Positions 9,396 through 17,344 of a stretch of 64,000 bases of DNA are shown one piece after another; position 1 is the stretch's first letter; every line of letters starts with the position of its first letter. The stretch comes from Actinomycetota bacterium (GTDB lineage: Bacteria > Actinomycetota > Thermoleophilia > Gaiellales > Gaiellaceae), in NCBI GenBank assembly GCA_003162055.1, contig PMNA01000013.1:239443-303442 (forward strand). Direction: 5' to 3'. The notes beneath the pieces were generated by a model. That model searched no databases. It worked only from the letters and a program-made list of their open reading frames with translations, and was not told where the DNA came from. Position numbers and translations under genes: made by a program.

Positions 9396-9944
9396 TTAGC
9401 TCGAGAGAGGGTTGAAGAAGTCCGCCGCGGCGAGGGCTTCAGGCCAGAGCCTGTGCAAAGAACTGACAGCTGGGCTGTCCGCCGTGTAGCGAGATTCGAT
9501 ATCCGCTCGACGAGCATCTAGACCGACAACGGTGCCGTTTACACTCGTTGTCAGATCAGCGAACATAAGGGCTTCGTGCGATATCGACGGTTGCCATTCG
9601 TAGGGAATCGCGATATCGAGTATCGCGGCCTCGTAGCGAGCGCCGGTGTGGTGAGCGACGAGCGCCGCGACTCGCGGCGCGCCTTCTCGCGCAGCCAACG
9701 CCGCCCCGTCGAGGGGATGGAAGCCAGTATTGACGAAACTTGGGGTCTTCCCAAGATCATGAATCAGGCCGGCGATTCGGACGACGGCTGTCTCTTCCTC
9801 TCCGAGACCCGCATCTTTGGCGAAGCCCGCTGCTCGAGCGGAGACCACAGCGAGGTGTGGCAGTAGCCCGGGTAGTTCGGTCGCCACCTCGAGGGCTCGA
9901 ACCGCCCAGAAGTTGAAGTCTATGTCTCGGCTACTGAGTTCCAA
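9396..9944 (-). CDS. HD-domain metal-dependent phosphohydrolase
   Basis: A 182-residue single-domain HD protein. The metal-binding pattern is visible: H29 (LLPHLAVVS), HDLGK at residues 62-66, and VAALVAHHTGARY about 30 residues later, with a final Asp near ALMFADLTT. Such proteins hydrolyse phosphomonoesters or cyclic/poly-phosphorylated nucleotides; the substrate here is not evident. The start is TTG at 9944, because the upstream frame contains no ATG or GTG. It lies 73 bp downstream of the STAND ATPase gene on the same strand, so the two may be co-transcribed. Base composition is intermediate between the channel module and the dcw region. Confidence 0.8.
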   Translation of the reverse strand: MELSSRDIDFNFWAVRALEVATELPGLLPHLAVVSARAAGFAKDAGLGEEETAVVRIAGLIHDLGKTPSFVNTGFHPLDGAALAAREGAPRVAALVAHHTGARYEAAILDIAIPYEWQPSISHEALMFADLTTSVNGTVVGLDARRADIESRYTADSPAVSSLHRLWPEALAAADFFNPLSS

Positions 9945-10017
9945 GGCTCTACATATACCTACCGCACAGTCGGAGGTGGCCGAGTTTCGAGAAGGACTCC
10001 CGCCAACTCCGAACGAC

Positions 10018-12318
10018 TCAAATGAATAGCAGGGGATGATCGGAGAGCGACCGAGCTTCCTTAATCCATCGCGCCTCGGTTAGTAATCCCATGCGCTTGG
10101 CAGCTGCGGCGAGGTTGTCCCGAGTCTGGAAATCAACTTTATCCAGTGACAAGGTCGCGTCGCAATGCCAGACGCCCCAAACAACCCCTTGGCGAGCATA
10201 GATCGATCGTGCTGCCTCTACAGGTACTCGTGGGTTGTCGCCTCGGCCTCTCAGTACCTGGCCTAGTGCAAGCTCAACGTGAGCGTGCCACACGGGAATA
10301 CCGAGTGTTTCGACCTGCTCATGTGCTGCCCCGAGAAGAGCCGAAGCGCGGTCGAGAGCATTCGTCTGGCGGGCAACTTCTGCGGCAGTTACCAGCAAAT
10401 AAATACGTTGTCGACTACCGCAAAGCTCGGCCCGCTGCCTTGCGTTGTGGAGTAAACGCTGAGCTTCGTCGATCTCACCTGTGAAGAGTGCGATATCGGC
10501 CAGTCGGCGTTCGGTAGCTGCGGCTTGTTCGACGTGTCCTGCGTTCAGATTCGCTTGGAGCAACGCCTGCAGGCGTGCGCGTCCTTCCTTAACTCGGTCG
10601 CGCTGGAGGAGCACGTTGGCTGCGATGACATACTCGAGCTGCCGTCGTTCTGCTTCCGGCCATTGAGCGCTGTCGATGGAGGCGGCTTCAGCTTCGGCGG
10701 CGGTAGGATCCGTGAACCGTAGGTAGTGCAACCCTCGAATCGTTGCGAGCGGATGTCCTGCTGCTAGCAAGGGCTCGACCAGCTCGCGAGCTTTCTTGTA
10801 ATCGCCCGCCAAGTGCTGCGCTTCCGCCTCTTGGAGAATTGCCTCCTCAGGTAGCGAGCCGGCGATCCGCTTCCAGCGCTCTACGGAGGCGAGCGCCGAT
10901 GGGACATCGCCGGATCCGACCTCGGCGCGGAGTTGCGCTAGGAAAAAGCGCTCTCGGTCTTCGAGTCCGTTTGGCGTCTCGAGCGCGCGAAGTCGTATCG
11001 CAGCAGGGCGGAATGAACCGAGTCGGAGATCCTCATCAGCGGCCTCTAGGACGAATGGGATAGCTTCGTCCACGCGACCCGCAGCGACGAGGTGATCTCC
11101 GACGACCCCGGTGCTTGCGTCGGCATCAAACAGCATGTCCGCTGCCGCCGAGTGGTAGGCACGGCGCAGCTGAGAAGGAATCTTCGCGTAGACGTGCTCA
11201 CGAAGAAGTGTGTGATCGAAGCGGAGAAGCTCCGACCCTGCCGGCTCGAGCCAGTCCGCTTGACGCTCCAACGAGGTCAGGAGACGGAGTCCTTCCAACT
11301 CTTCAAACCCGGCAATCGCAGCGGCCGATGCCGGGTCAAATACCTCTCCGAGCACCGCCGCAGCATCAATGAGTGTGCGAGCGGGTTCGTCTAGTCCGCT
11401 GAGCATCGCGTCGAGGAGCGGGCCAAGACCCGGTGGGAGGTCTTCGAGAGCGCGCTCATCGACCTGGATGATCTGACTCTTAACGTCAATCGACCCGATC
11501 TCCATCAAGTATGTGATCCAACTAGTGAGAAAGTAGGGGTTGCCGTGGCATCGGTCGGCGAGCAGCTGGGCACTCCGGACATCGACATCAGAGTCGGGAG
11601 CTAGCTGCTTGAGTAGGCGTTCAACGTCGTCGACGGTGAACGGATCGAGCTGGAATGTCTCAACTCCGTTGAGACGCGCGAGTTCTCCGATAGCCGCGGA
11701 GGCATTCGGGGCCTGCTGTTCGTGTGGTCGCGTGAGTATTGCCAGTGAGAAGCGCTCGCGCACTACTCGACGGGCCAGGTATAGCGCGAGATCACTCGTC
11801 GGCTCATCGGCCCAGTGGAAGTCGTCGATGGCGATGACCAAGGGACGCTCCTCTGGTAGCGAATCGATGAATTCTTCAAGCCCGGCCATGAAGTCGGCGC
11901 GAGCTTTGATCCCGGAGTGATCTCCGCGGAGTTTTCGTCCTGCCACCATCCCAGCCTTGATGGCGAATCCAAGCGGAGGGAGAACCAGTCCGATGATATC
12001 TGGCATCAACTCCGCAACGCCCTCTCCGAGCCGCCTTCCCGCTCGCTTCCCGCTGCGCGACAACCGGTCAGCCCCAACAAGCCCGATGACGATGTCCCGA
12101 AAGGGAAGGAGAGGGTCGGTAGCTTGCGACGCGCGTTCGGCCCGCCCAGTCGCAACGAGGCCACGGTTGTCGAGGAGATCCGCTGCTTGTGTCAGAACCG
12201 TCGATTTGCCGGCTCCGGACGGCGCGGTTACGACCTGAACGCGCCTACCGTTGGGCTCAAGCCATCGCTGAGCGAGGAGCCTGGACTCTTTGCGGACTAT
12301 TAAGGGAATGCCGCTCAT
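10018..12318 (-). CDS. STAND-type AAA ATPase with C-terminal helical repeats, no DNA-binding domain
   Basis: A 766-residue protein. Residues 32-40 (APSGAGKST) are Walker A, residues 160-170 (LVIAIDDFHWA) are Walker B with the DDFHWAD form typical of AAA_16/MalT-like ATPases, and the winged-helix part follows to about residue 350. From about residue 370 to the end are degenerate helical repeats resembling TPRs. LuxR/MalT relatives usually end in a GerE-type helix-turn-helix; this protein stops at SLSDHPLLFI without one. It is therefore more likely a signalling or scaffold ATPase than a direct transcription factor. It is divergent from ispF, with 80 bp between the starts, and is followed by an HD-domain gene on the same strand. 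Confidence 0.82.
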   Translation of the reverse strand: MSGIPLIVRKESRLLAQRWLEPNGRRVQVVTAPSGAGKSTVLTQAADLLDNRGLVATGRAERASQATDPLLPFRDIVIGLVGADRLSRSGKRAGRRLGEGVAELMPDIIGLVLPPLGFAIKAGMVAGRKLRGDHSGIKARADFMAGLEEFIDSLPEERPLVIAIDDFHWADEPTSDLALYLARRVVRERFSLAILTRPHEQQAPNASAAIGELARLNGVETFQLDPFTVDDVERLLKQLAPDSDVDVRSAQLLADRCHGNPYFLTSWITYLMEIGSIDVKSQIIQVDERALEDLPPGLGPLLDAMLSGLDEPARTLIDAAAVLGEVFDPASAAAIAGFEELEGLRLLTSLERQADWLEPAGSELLRFDHTLLREHVYAKIPSQLRRAYHSAAADMLFDADASTGVVGDHLVAAGRVDEAIPFVLEAADEDLRLGSFRPAAIRLRALETPNGLEDRERFFLAQLRAEVGSGDVPSALASVERWKRIAGSLPEEAILQEAEAQHLAGDYKKARELVEPLLAAGHPLATIRGLHYLRFTDPTAAEAEAASIDSAQWPEAERRQLEYVIAANVLLQRDRVKEGRARLQALLQANLNAGHVEQAAATERRLADIALFTGEIDEAQRLLHNARQRAELCGSRQRIYLLVTAAEVARQTNALDRASALLGAAHEQVETLGIPVWHAHVELALGQVLRGRGDNPRVPVEAARSIYARQGVVWGVWHCDATLSLDKVDFQTRDNLAAAAKRMGLLTEARWIKEARSLSDHPLLFI

Positions 12319-12398
12319 TCTCGGATCCGGTGGGAATACGATATACGCGACCCGCGAGAAGACCTACTCTTCGTGCGAGAATAAGAAGGGTGCCACTT

Positions 12399-12884
12399 AT
12401 GCTCAAGATCGGATGGGGTTACGACATACATCGCCTGCACGACGGATACAAGACCGTCTTAGGCGGCGTCGAGTTCCCTACCTACCCACGCGGATTCAAC
12501 ACCCACTCCGACGGCGACGTCGTTGCTCACGCGATCGTCGATGCGCTGGCCGGGGCTCTCGGCGCGGGCAGCCTCGGAGACTACTTCCCCGAGGATGATC
12601 CGAACGATCAGAATGCGCGGAGCATTGAGTTCCTTTCGCGCTTTAGGCCGGTCATGGAGAGGCATCACGCGACAGTCTCGAACCTCGATTGCACTATCTT
12701 CTGCTCTGATGTTCGTATCGGCCCGGTCGCCGAAGAAATGAAACGCAACATCGCAGACGGCCTCGGCGTGCCGACCGGGTCTGTCAACGTCAAAGGCAAG
12801 ACCAACGATGGATTCGGGCCGGAGGGCCAGGGCCAAGCGATATCTGCGACGGTCGTCGTTCAGGTGGCGACAGACGCGAAGTGA
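12399..12884 (+). CDS. ispF: 2-C-methyl-D-erythritol 2,4-cyclodiphosphate synthase
   Basis: A 161-residue enzyme of the non-mevalonate isoprenoid pathway that converts CDP-methylerythritol phosphate to the cyclic diphosphate, releasing CMP. The N-terminus GWGYDIHR gives metal ligands D9 and H11; THSDGDVVAHAIVDAL holds the third ligand His and the family signature; VNVKGKTNDG and the Gly-rich C-terminus are conserved. Its length is normal for the family. The start was set at ATG 12399, which has AAGAAGGG upstream and gives the family N-terminus; the frame is open further up but non-homologous. ispD is not adjacent. It sits in the lower-GC block, 3 bp before the next gene. Confidence 0.95.
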   Translation: MLKIGWGYDIHRLHDGYKTVLGGVEFPTYPRGFNTHSDGDVVAHAIVDALAGALGAGSLGDYFPEDDPNDQNARSIEFLSRFRPVMERHHATVSNLDCTIFCSDVRIGPVAEEMKRNIADGLGVPTGSVNVKGKTNDGFGPEGQGQAISATVVVQVATDAK

Positions 12885-12887
12885 TCT

Positions 12888-14015
12888 TTGTTTCACACAC
12901 GCGCGCGCGAGACCGATAACCCAGAGGTGCCGTCACCCTCGAACCCCCGCTCCAACGATCTCGAGATTGTCCTGGCCTACTTCGAGCTGCTCGACTCAAA
13001 AGAGCAGCTCGAGGCATACCGCGAGATCCGAGATCGCCTAGGTGCGGGGCCGGAGTCTCTGAAGGCGACCAAGGCAAGCGGGCGCGCAAACATCCGACTC
13101 GAGGCGCTAGACGCGTTTCGGCAGGTTTCTGAACATCTCGCCCTCGAGAGCGGGAAGGCGCCGACGCCTAAGCAGTTTGACTCTACGTGCAAGACGGTCG
13201 GGCTTTCGTGGGATAGGTCGAAGGTGGTTCGCATCTTCGGAAGCTGGCGGAGGGGACGCGACACCTTTCTCGGGAAGTCGGTGAGTCTCTCGCCAGAGGA
13301 GCGAAGAAGGCGAAAGCGCACCGCCGTTAATAAGCGTGAGGGACGGTTTTCCGGCGTGAAGCTCTTCTTGGAGACGAACCCAAAGGCTACGACTGCGGTC
13401 GCCTACGACGATTGGCGCGAGTCGTACAACGAAGCCTTGCCCAAAGGGCGTCTGCCCGTCGTAAGTGCTACTCACGTCATGGAAGGTCTCGGCTGGTCGT
13501 GGAAAGACACCGTTGCGGCTGCGCGAGGCGACCTAGATCCCGAGGAGATCGGAAGTCGTAAATCGCGTAGGGACGCGCGGAACATGTCGTACTGTCGAGG
13601 GCCGAATGAGTTCTACGCACTGTGTGATATCGCGGATGCCCTCGGGCTTTCGACGAATGAGGTGAAAAAACGTGTCGACCGAAGAGATTTTCCAAAAGCT
13701 GTCATCCAGATGGCACACGGTCGGCTTTGGCTTAAGGAGGACATCGAGCGGTACAAGAGCGGCACGTTCATTGCTGGTGAAAGAGTGGGAGAAAATGCGC
13801 TGCGCCCCCTCTACCTGACCCGCGAGGAGGTTATGGAGCGGACGGGCCTCACCGACTGGCAACTCAGCCACAGTAGCTCTGGCCGGAAACCGCTCGAGCC
13901 GGACGTCTACTTAGGGAGGATGACGTTGTGGCTCCTAGAGACGGTCGAGGCGTGGGAGAAGAACCCCAATGGCGCGTTGGGCCAGGGGCGGACAGAAGCC
14001 ACGCAGAGCGACTAG
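12888..14015 (+). CDS. Protein with homing-endonuclease-associated repeats and two helix-turn-helix units
   Basis: A 375-residue protein. Residues ~75-125 (GKAPTPKQFD, then VVRIFGSWRRG) and ~150-205 (AYDDWRESYNE, then VMEGLGWSWKD) resemble the short repeats found with HNH homing endonucleases, where each repeat ends in FGSW. Residues ~235-285 look like an AlpA/MerR-type helix-turn-helix (DIADALGLSTNEVKKRV, then GRLWLKEDIERY). Residues ~300-350 repeat that pattern (LTREEVMERTGLTDWQL, then MTLWLLETVEAW). No nuclease motif is visible. The listed TTG start follows ispF by 3 bp; a GTG about 13 codons in is an alternative. Site-specific DNA binding is inferred from these weak matches. The exact function is unknown. 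Confidence 0.6.
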   Translation: MFHTRARETDNPEVPSPSNPRSNDLEIVLAYFELLDSKEQLEAYREIRDRLGAGPESLKATKASGRANIRLEALDAFRQVSEHLALESGKAPTPKQFDSTCKTVGLSWDRSKVVRIFGSWRRGRDTFLGKSVSLSPEERRRRKRTAVNKREGRFSGVKLFLETNPKATTAVAYDDWRESYNEALPKGRLPVVSATHVMEGLGWSWKDTVAAARGDLDPEEIGSRKSRRDARNMSYCRGPNEFYALCDIADALGLSTNEVKKRVDRRDFPKAVIQMAHGRLWLKEDIERYKSGTFIAGERVGENALRPLYLTREEVMERTGLTDWQLSHSSSGRKPLEPDVYLGRMTLWLLETVEAWEKNPNGALGQGRTEATQSD

Positions 14016-14169
14016 AGACCTGTTCACGTATTCGGACGAAAACCCCTGCATATAGACCTAGGCATCCAGTTTAGGAACTGCTGGGGCGGCGAAATTCACG
14101 AAACTCTCCGGTTAAGCTCACTGGGGCGTGGGCGGGGGCTGTGATAGAGCCAAATCTATGTGCAATTGA

Positions 14170-14523
14170 GCCCTGGTCGCCCGCATCCGCGCTGTTCTGC
14201 GCCGCGCCGCGCCCGACTCCCGTCAGCATCTCGTCGCCGGCGAGATCGAGCTCGACCGTCAAACGCGCCGGGTCACAGTGGCCGGCGAGCGCGTCTTTCT
14301 CGCCGCGAAGGAGTTCGAGCTGCTCGCCAAACTGGCTTCGGCGCCCTACCGCGTCTTTTCCAAGGAAGAGCTTTTGCGCGAAGTCTGGGGCTTTCGCTCG
14401 ATCGGCCGCACGCGCACCGTCGACTCACACGCCTCGCGCCTGCGCCGCAAGCTGGCGCGCCCCGGCGCGGGTCCCTTCGTGATCAACGAGTGGGGAGTGG
14501 GCTACCGGCTGCTGGACAGCTAA
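14170..14523 (+). pseudogene. Response regulator truncated to its DNA-binding domain
   Basis: After TGA at 14167-14169 the frame reads ALVARIRAVLRRA, the last helix of an OmpR-type receiver domain with linker. A complete winged-helix output domain follows (AAKEFELLAKL, FSKEELLREVWG, TVDSHASRLRRKL, VGYRLLDS). The receiver domain with its phosphorylated Asp is absent; the 150 bp upstream contain no receiver sequence in any frame I checked. Translation could begin at GTG 14278 or at the CTG/GTC codons after the stop. No histidine kinase is nearby. The break coincides with the jump in G+C at about 14.16 kb, so the gene was probably cut by the event that placed the upstream DNA here. A free-standing DNA-binding protein remains possible. 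Confidence 0.7.
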
Positions 14524-15011
14524 ACCGAGGCACCCTCGAGCTCGAGCAGCATGCGCTTGGCGCTTAGTCCGCTGCCCAGCCCGCCGTAGCCGCGCAGCGA
14601 CCCGTCGGCTCCGATCACGCGGTGGCAGGGGATGACGATCATCAGCGGATTCTGGCGCATGATGTTGCCGACGGCTCGGGCGGCGCGAGGCGAGCCGGCC
14701 ATGCCGGCCAGCTCGCCGTAGCTGACCGTCTTCCCGTACGGCACGCGAGCAAGCGCGCTGAGCACCTGGCGCTCGAACCCGCCCGTTTCGTAGTCGAGCG
14801 GTAGATCGAACTCGCGGCGCCTGCCGTTGAAGTATTCCTCCAGTTGCCGGGCAGCTTTGGCGACGACGCTGGCCGGCTCGGGCGCGGATACAGGCACCGT
14901 CTTGCCGACCGGAAGGAGATCGATCTGCGTTAATCCGCGCTCTGAACCATCGATGGCGAGCGTTCCCAGTGGGGTCTCGACGTAGGCGCGTTGATGCTTC
15001 CGAGCAGCCAT
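14520..15011 (-). CDS. ogt: Methylated-DNA--protein-cysteine methyltransferase
   Basis: A 163-residue suicide repair protein that removes alkyl groups from O6-alkylguanine onto its own cysteine. The active site IPCHRVIG gives Cys129 with the Cys-His-Arg triad. The helix-turn-helix with the arginine finger (SPRAARAVGNIMRQNP) lies just before it, and YGKTVSYGELA is the usual helix start. The start is ATG 15011, inside a much longer open frame whose upstream part is not homologous. It converges on the truncated response regulator with a 4-bp overlap of stop codons. No Ada N-terminal domain is present, so it is of the constitutive Ogt type. Confidence 0.93.
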   Translation of the reverse strand: MAARKHQRAYVETPLGTLAIDGSERGLTQIDLLPVGKTVPVSAPEPASVVAKAARQLEEYFNGRRREFDLPLDYETGGFERQVLSALARVPYGKTVSYGELAGMAGSPRAARAVGNIMRQNPLMIVIPCHRVIGADGSLRGYGGLGSGLSAKRMLLELEGASV

Positions 15012-15076
15012 AGAGGCGATTTTAGCTCGTACATTGGCTCTCGCGTCGCTGTCTCGTGCGCGGCGCCGAGGTTCGC

Positions 15077-15682
15077 TCAAACCTCGAGCGGAATTAGCAA
15101 ATGCGGCGTCAGGTAGACCTCGATCAGAGCGGCCGCGACAAGGAGAGGCACAGACACCGAAATAGTTCGTAGGAGCAGGCGCCCGGGCTTCCCCGCCCGC
15201 GCGACGATGCAACTCACCGCCGCGGCAAGCGGGAGGAGCAAAGCGCTCAGTTCGGGCGTCCCGTGCAGCAGGGTGGCGAAGAGTGCCCAGTGCGAAGAGA
15301 GGTGCTCGTCGAGCGTGCGCGCCTGCTCGGAGAAGATCCACCACAGTCCAATCAGCAGGCAGACGGCGACGAGCGGATAGATGATGCGCGCGGCGACGTT
15401 CACGGCCGGGTAATCCCAGGTGTCGTGGATTCCCCAGCTCCAGAGCCGTGCGATCGGCCAGGCGAGCAGCGAGATCGCCACCAGCCAGGCGCAGTTCGTG
15501 CCCGCGATCGCCAGAACGTCGGAGAAGTGATGTTGATGAGACAGAAGCACCGAGCCGCTGTTGTCGTAGGTCGAAGTGCCGCGTCGCAATGCGGCGGTGG
15601 CGACGATCGCCATCTGCAGCACCAGCGCACCGCCCAGCGCGGTAGCGCCGATCCAGCGAGCACGCTTGTCGAGTCCTACGAT
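15077..15682 (-). CDS. SpoIIM-like integral membrane protein, non-canonical start suspected
   Basis: A membrane protein of about 200 residues with five hydrophobic segments. The segment LHGTPELSALLLPLA matches the HGxxE core of the stage II sporulation protein M family, and AALIEVYLTPHLL matches its C-terminal end. The in-frame sequence extends past the only GTG (15622, which lies in the middle of a membrane helix) to a stop at 15725-15727 without any ATG, GTG or TTG. A GGAGG ribosome site lies 8 bp before an ATC codon at 15682-15680, which I use as the start. Other readings are a mutated start codon or a truncated gene. SpoIIM-like proteins occur widely in bacteria that do not sporulate, so no sporulation role is implied. 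Confidence 0.6.
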   Translation of the reverse strand: MVGLDKRARWIGATALGGALVLQMAIVATAALRRGTSTYDNSGSVLLSHQHHFSDVLAIAGTNCAWLVAISLLAWPIARLWSWGIHDTWDYPAVNVAARIIYPLVAVCLLIGLWWIFSEQARTLDEHLSSHWALFATLLHGTPELSALLLPLAAAVSCIVARAGKPGRLLLRTISVSVPLLVAAALIEVYLTPHLLIPLEV

Positions 15683-15808
15683 CGTGTGGGCCTCCGGGCT
15701 TTTCGGGGGGGCGGCGGTGAGTTCTCAACTTCTCGGCGCTGCGAAGAGGCGGCTTGAGCTTAAGCCGGATCGCGTTGCCGTGCTCGTCTACCCGGTAGGC
15801 TCTGCGTC

Positions 15809-16627
15809 GTGCGTCTCGCTGTCGTCGGTCATGTCGAGTGGATCGATTTCCTGCGTGTTTCTCGCGTGCCTGCGCAAGGCGAGATCATTCACGCCAGCCG
15901 CGGCTGGGGCGATGCGGCCGGCGGTGGCGCGGTGGCGGCCGTTCAGCTCGCGAATCTCGCCGGCGACGCGATGTTGTTCACCACCTTCGGCGCTGACGAG
16001 CGCGGCCGCCACGCGCGCGAAAGGCTCGAGGCGCAGCGCGTTCGCGTGCTCGCCCGCGAGATCGATCTGCCGCAACGCTACGGAGTCACCTTTATCGACA
16101 ATGAAGGCGAGCGGACGATCACCGTCGTGGGGGAGAGGTTGACGCTACGCGGCGACGATCCGGAACTGCCCTGGAGCGAGCTCGAGCAGGCCGACGGCAT
16201 CTACTTCGTCAGCGGCGACGCGGAGACCGTTCGGAAAGCGCGCAAGGCGCGCGTGCTGGTCGCCGCCTCGCGCTCGCTAGGAGTGCTGCAGGAGGCAGGC
16301 GTGGAGCTCGATGCGATCGTCGGCAGCGACCTCGACCCGAATGAGCGCTACCAACGCGGCGACCTCGATCCGCCGCCGCGCCTGGTCGTTCACACCGAAG
16401 GCGCGGACGGCGGCCTGCTCGAGCCTGGCGGTCACTACGACGCCGTCGATCCCCCGGGCCCGATCGTCGACAGCTACGGCTGCGGCGACTGTTTCGCCGC
16501 CGGGCTCACCTATGGCCTGGCCGCAGGTATGCCGGTCGCCGAGGCCGTTAAGCTGGCGGCCCGCTGCGGCGCGACCGTTCTAACCGGCAACGGTCCCTAC
16601 GAGCGCCAGCTAACACTGACCGGCTAG
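15809..16627 (+). CDS. PfkB-family carbohydrate or nucleoside kinase
   Basis: A 272-residue ribokinase-like protein beginning at GTG. The N-terminal Gly-rich substrate region is present (WGDAAGGGAVAAVQLANLAG) and the C-terminal PfkB signature reads DSYGCGDCFAAGLTYGLA, with the catalytic Asp in GCGD (usually GAGD). It phosphorylates a sugar hydroxyl using ATP; the substrate cannot be read from the sequence. It is slightly short for the family (about 300). It stands alone, 282 bp upstream of mraZ. Confidence 0.85.
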   Translation: MRLAVVGHVEWIDFLRVSRVPAQGEIIHASRGWGDAAGGGAVAAVQLANLAGDAMLFTTFGADERGRHARERLEAQRVRVLAREIDLPQRYGVTFIDNEGERTITVVGERLTLRGDDPELPWSELEQADGIYFVSGDAETVRKARKARVLVAASRSLGVLQEAGVELDAIVGSDLDPNERYQRGDLDPPPRLVVHTEGADGGLLEPGGHYDAVDPPGPIVDSYGCGDCFAAGLTYGLAAGMPVAEAVKLAARCGATVLTGNGPYERQLTLTG

Positions 16628-16847
16628 CGCCAATGTGCTTGTTGCGGCTCCTGGCCTGAGTCTCGACTAACGCAATTTGCGGATCTCGCCCGGGGCACCC
16701 CAGCCCACCACCCGGTTTCAGCGTATTCACGCGCTACGCACCGCCGCGTAACGGAATCGAGTCGATTCTCAAAATCGTCCGTCGATGCGACGCTACCGCC
16801 GAAGCACGCGTACGTGGAGGATCGAGCGAGTTTTTAACCGAAAAGTG

Positions 16848-16879
16848 TTGCTTTGTGGGAAGTTGTGGGTTAAAGTGGG
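16848..16879 (+). promoter_or_regulatory. mraZ promoter overlapping a triple MraZ box
   Basis: Three perfect GTGGG pentamers at 16855-16859, 16865-16869 and 16875-16879 are each separated by 5 bp, the (TGGG-N)3 10-bp periodicity known for MraZ binding. A possible sigma-A promoter overlaps them: TTGCTT at 16848-16853, 17-bp spacer, TAAAGT at 16871-16876. MraZ binding here would block transcription of the whole dcw cluster, an autoregulatory loop. The box is clear; the promoter hexamers are moderate matches. The rest of the 282-bp gap has no gene I can support. Confidence 0.8.
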
Positions 16880-16909
16880 GCCACGTGGACCACGTGAACG
16901 ATCAATCTC

Positions 16910-17344
16910 ATGCTCTCTGGCGAGTACGAACACACTCTTGACGAGAAGAACCGGCTGACGCTTCCGGCCCGGTTCAGGCCCCGCTTTGCCGAGGGCCTGG
17001 TGCTCACGCGCGGTATGGACAGCTGCCTGAGCATCTACGGCAAGGAGGAGTTCTCGCGCTCGATCGAGGCTCGGCTGGCCGAGCTTGATCCGCTCTCCCG
17101 CGAGAGCAGGCTGATGCACCGCTTTTACTTCTCGGGCACCGTCGAGGCCGTTCCCGACAGGCAGGGAAGGGTGATGGTGCCGCAGGCGTTGATTCAGAGT
17201 GCCGGTTTGACACGCGAGGTCATGGTGGTCGGAGTCCTCGATCACCTGGAGATCTGGGATCGCGCAGCCTGGCGGGATTACATGAAACAAGTAGAGGAGA
17301 ACGTCGAAGATGCTGCCGAACGCCTTGCAGCCCAACGCGACTGA
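16910..17344 (+). CDS. mraZ: Transcriptional regulator MraZ
   Basis: A 144-residue DNA-binding protein, the first gene of the dcw cluster. It has two SpoVT/AbrB-like halves: residues ~5-50 (DEKNRLTLPARFRPRF) and ~80-125 (DRQGRVMVPQALIQSAGL), the normal MraZ layout and length. It binds repeated TGGG elements upstream of itself as a ring-shaped oligomer and represses the cluster; the matching box is present upstream. It overlaps rsmH by 35 bp, so the two are translationally linked. Confidence 0.95.
   Translation: MLSGEYEHTLDEKNRLTLPARFRPRFAEGLVLTRGMDSCLSIYGKEEFSRSIEARLAELDPLSRESRLMHRFYFSGTVEAVPDRQGRVMVPQALIQSAGLTREVMVVGVLDHLEIWDRAAWRDYMKQVEENVEDAAERLAAQRD

Noticed and set aside
16880..16896. 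Two CACGTG palindromes just before mraZ
   Set aside because: CACGTG is short and common in high-GC DNA; there is no known bacterial regulator context, and the MraZ box explains the regulation.
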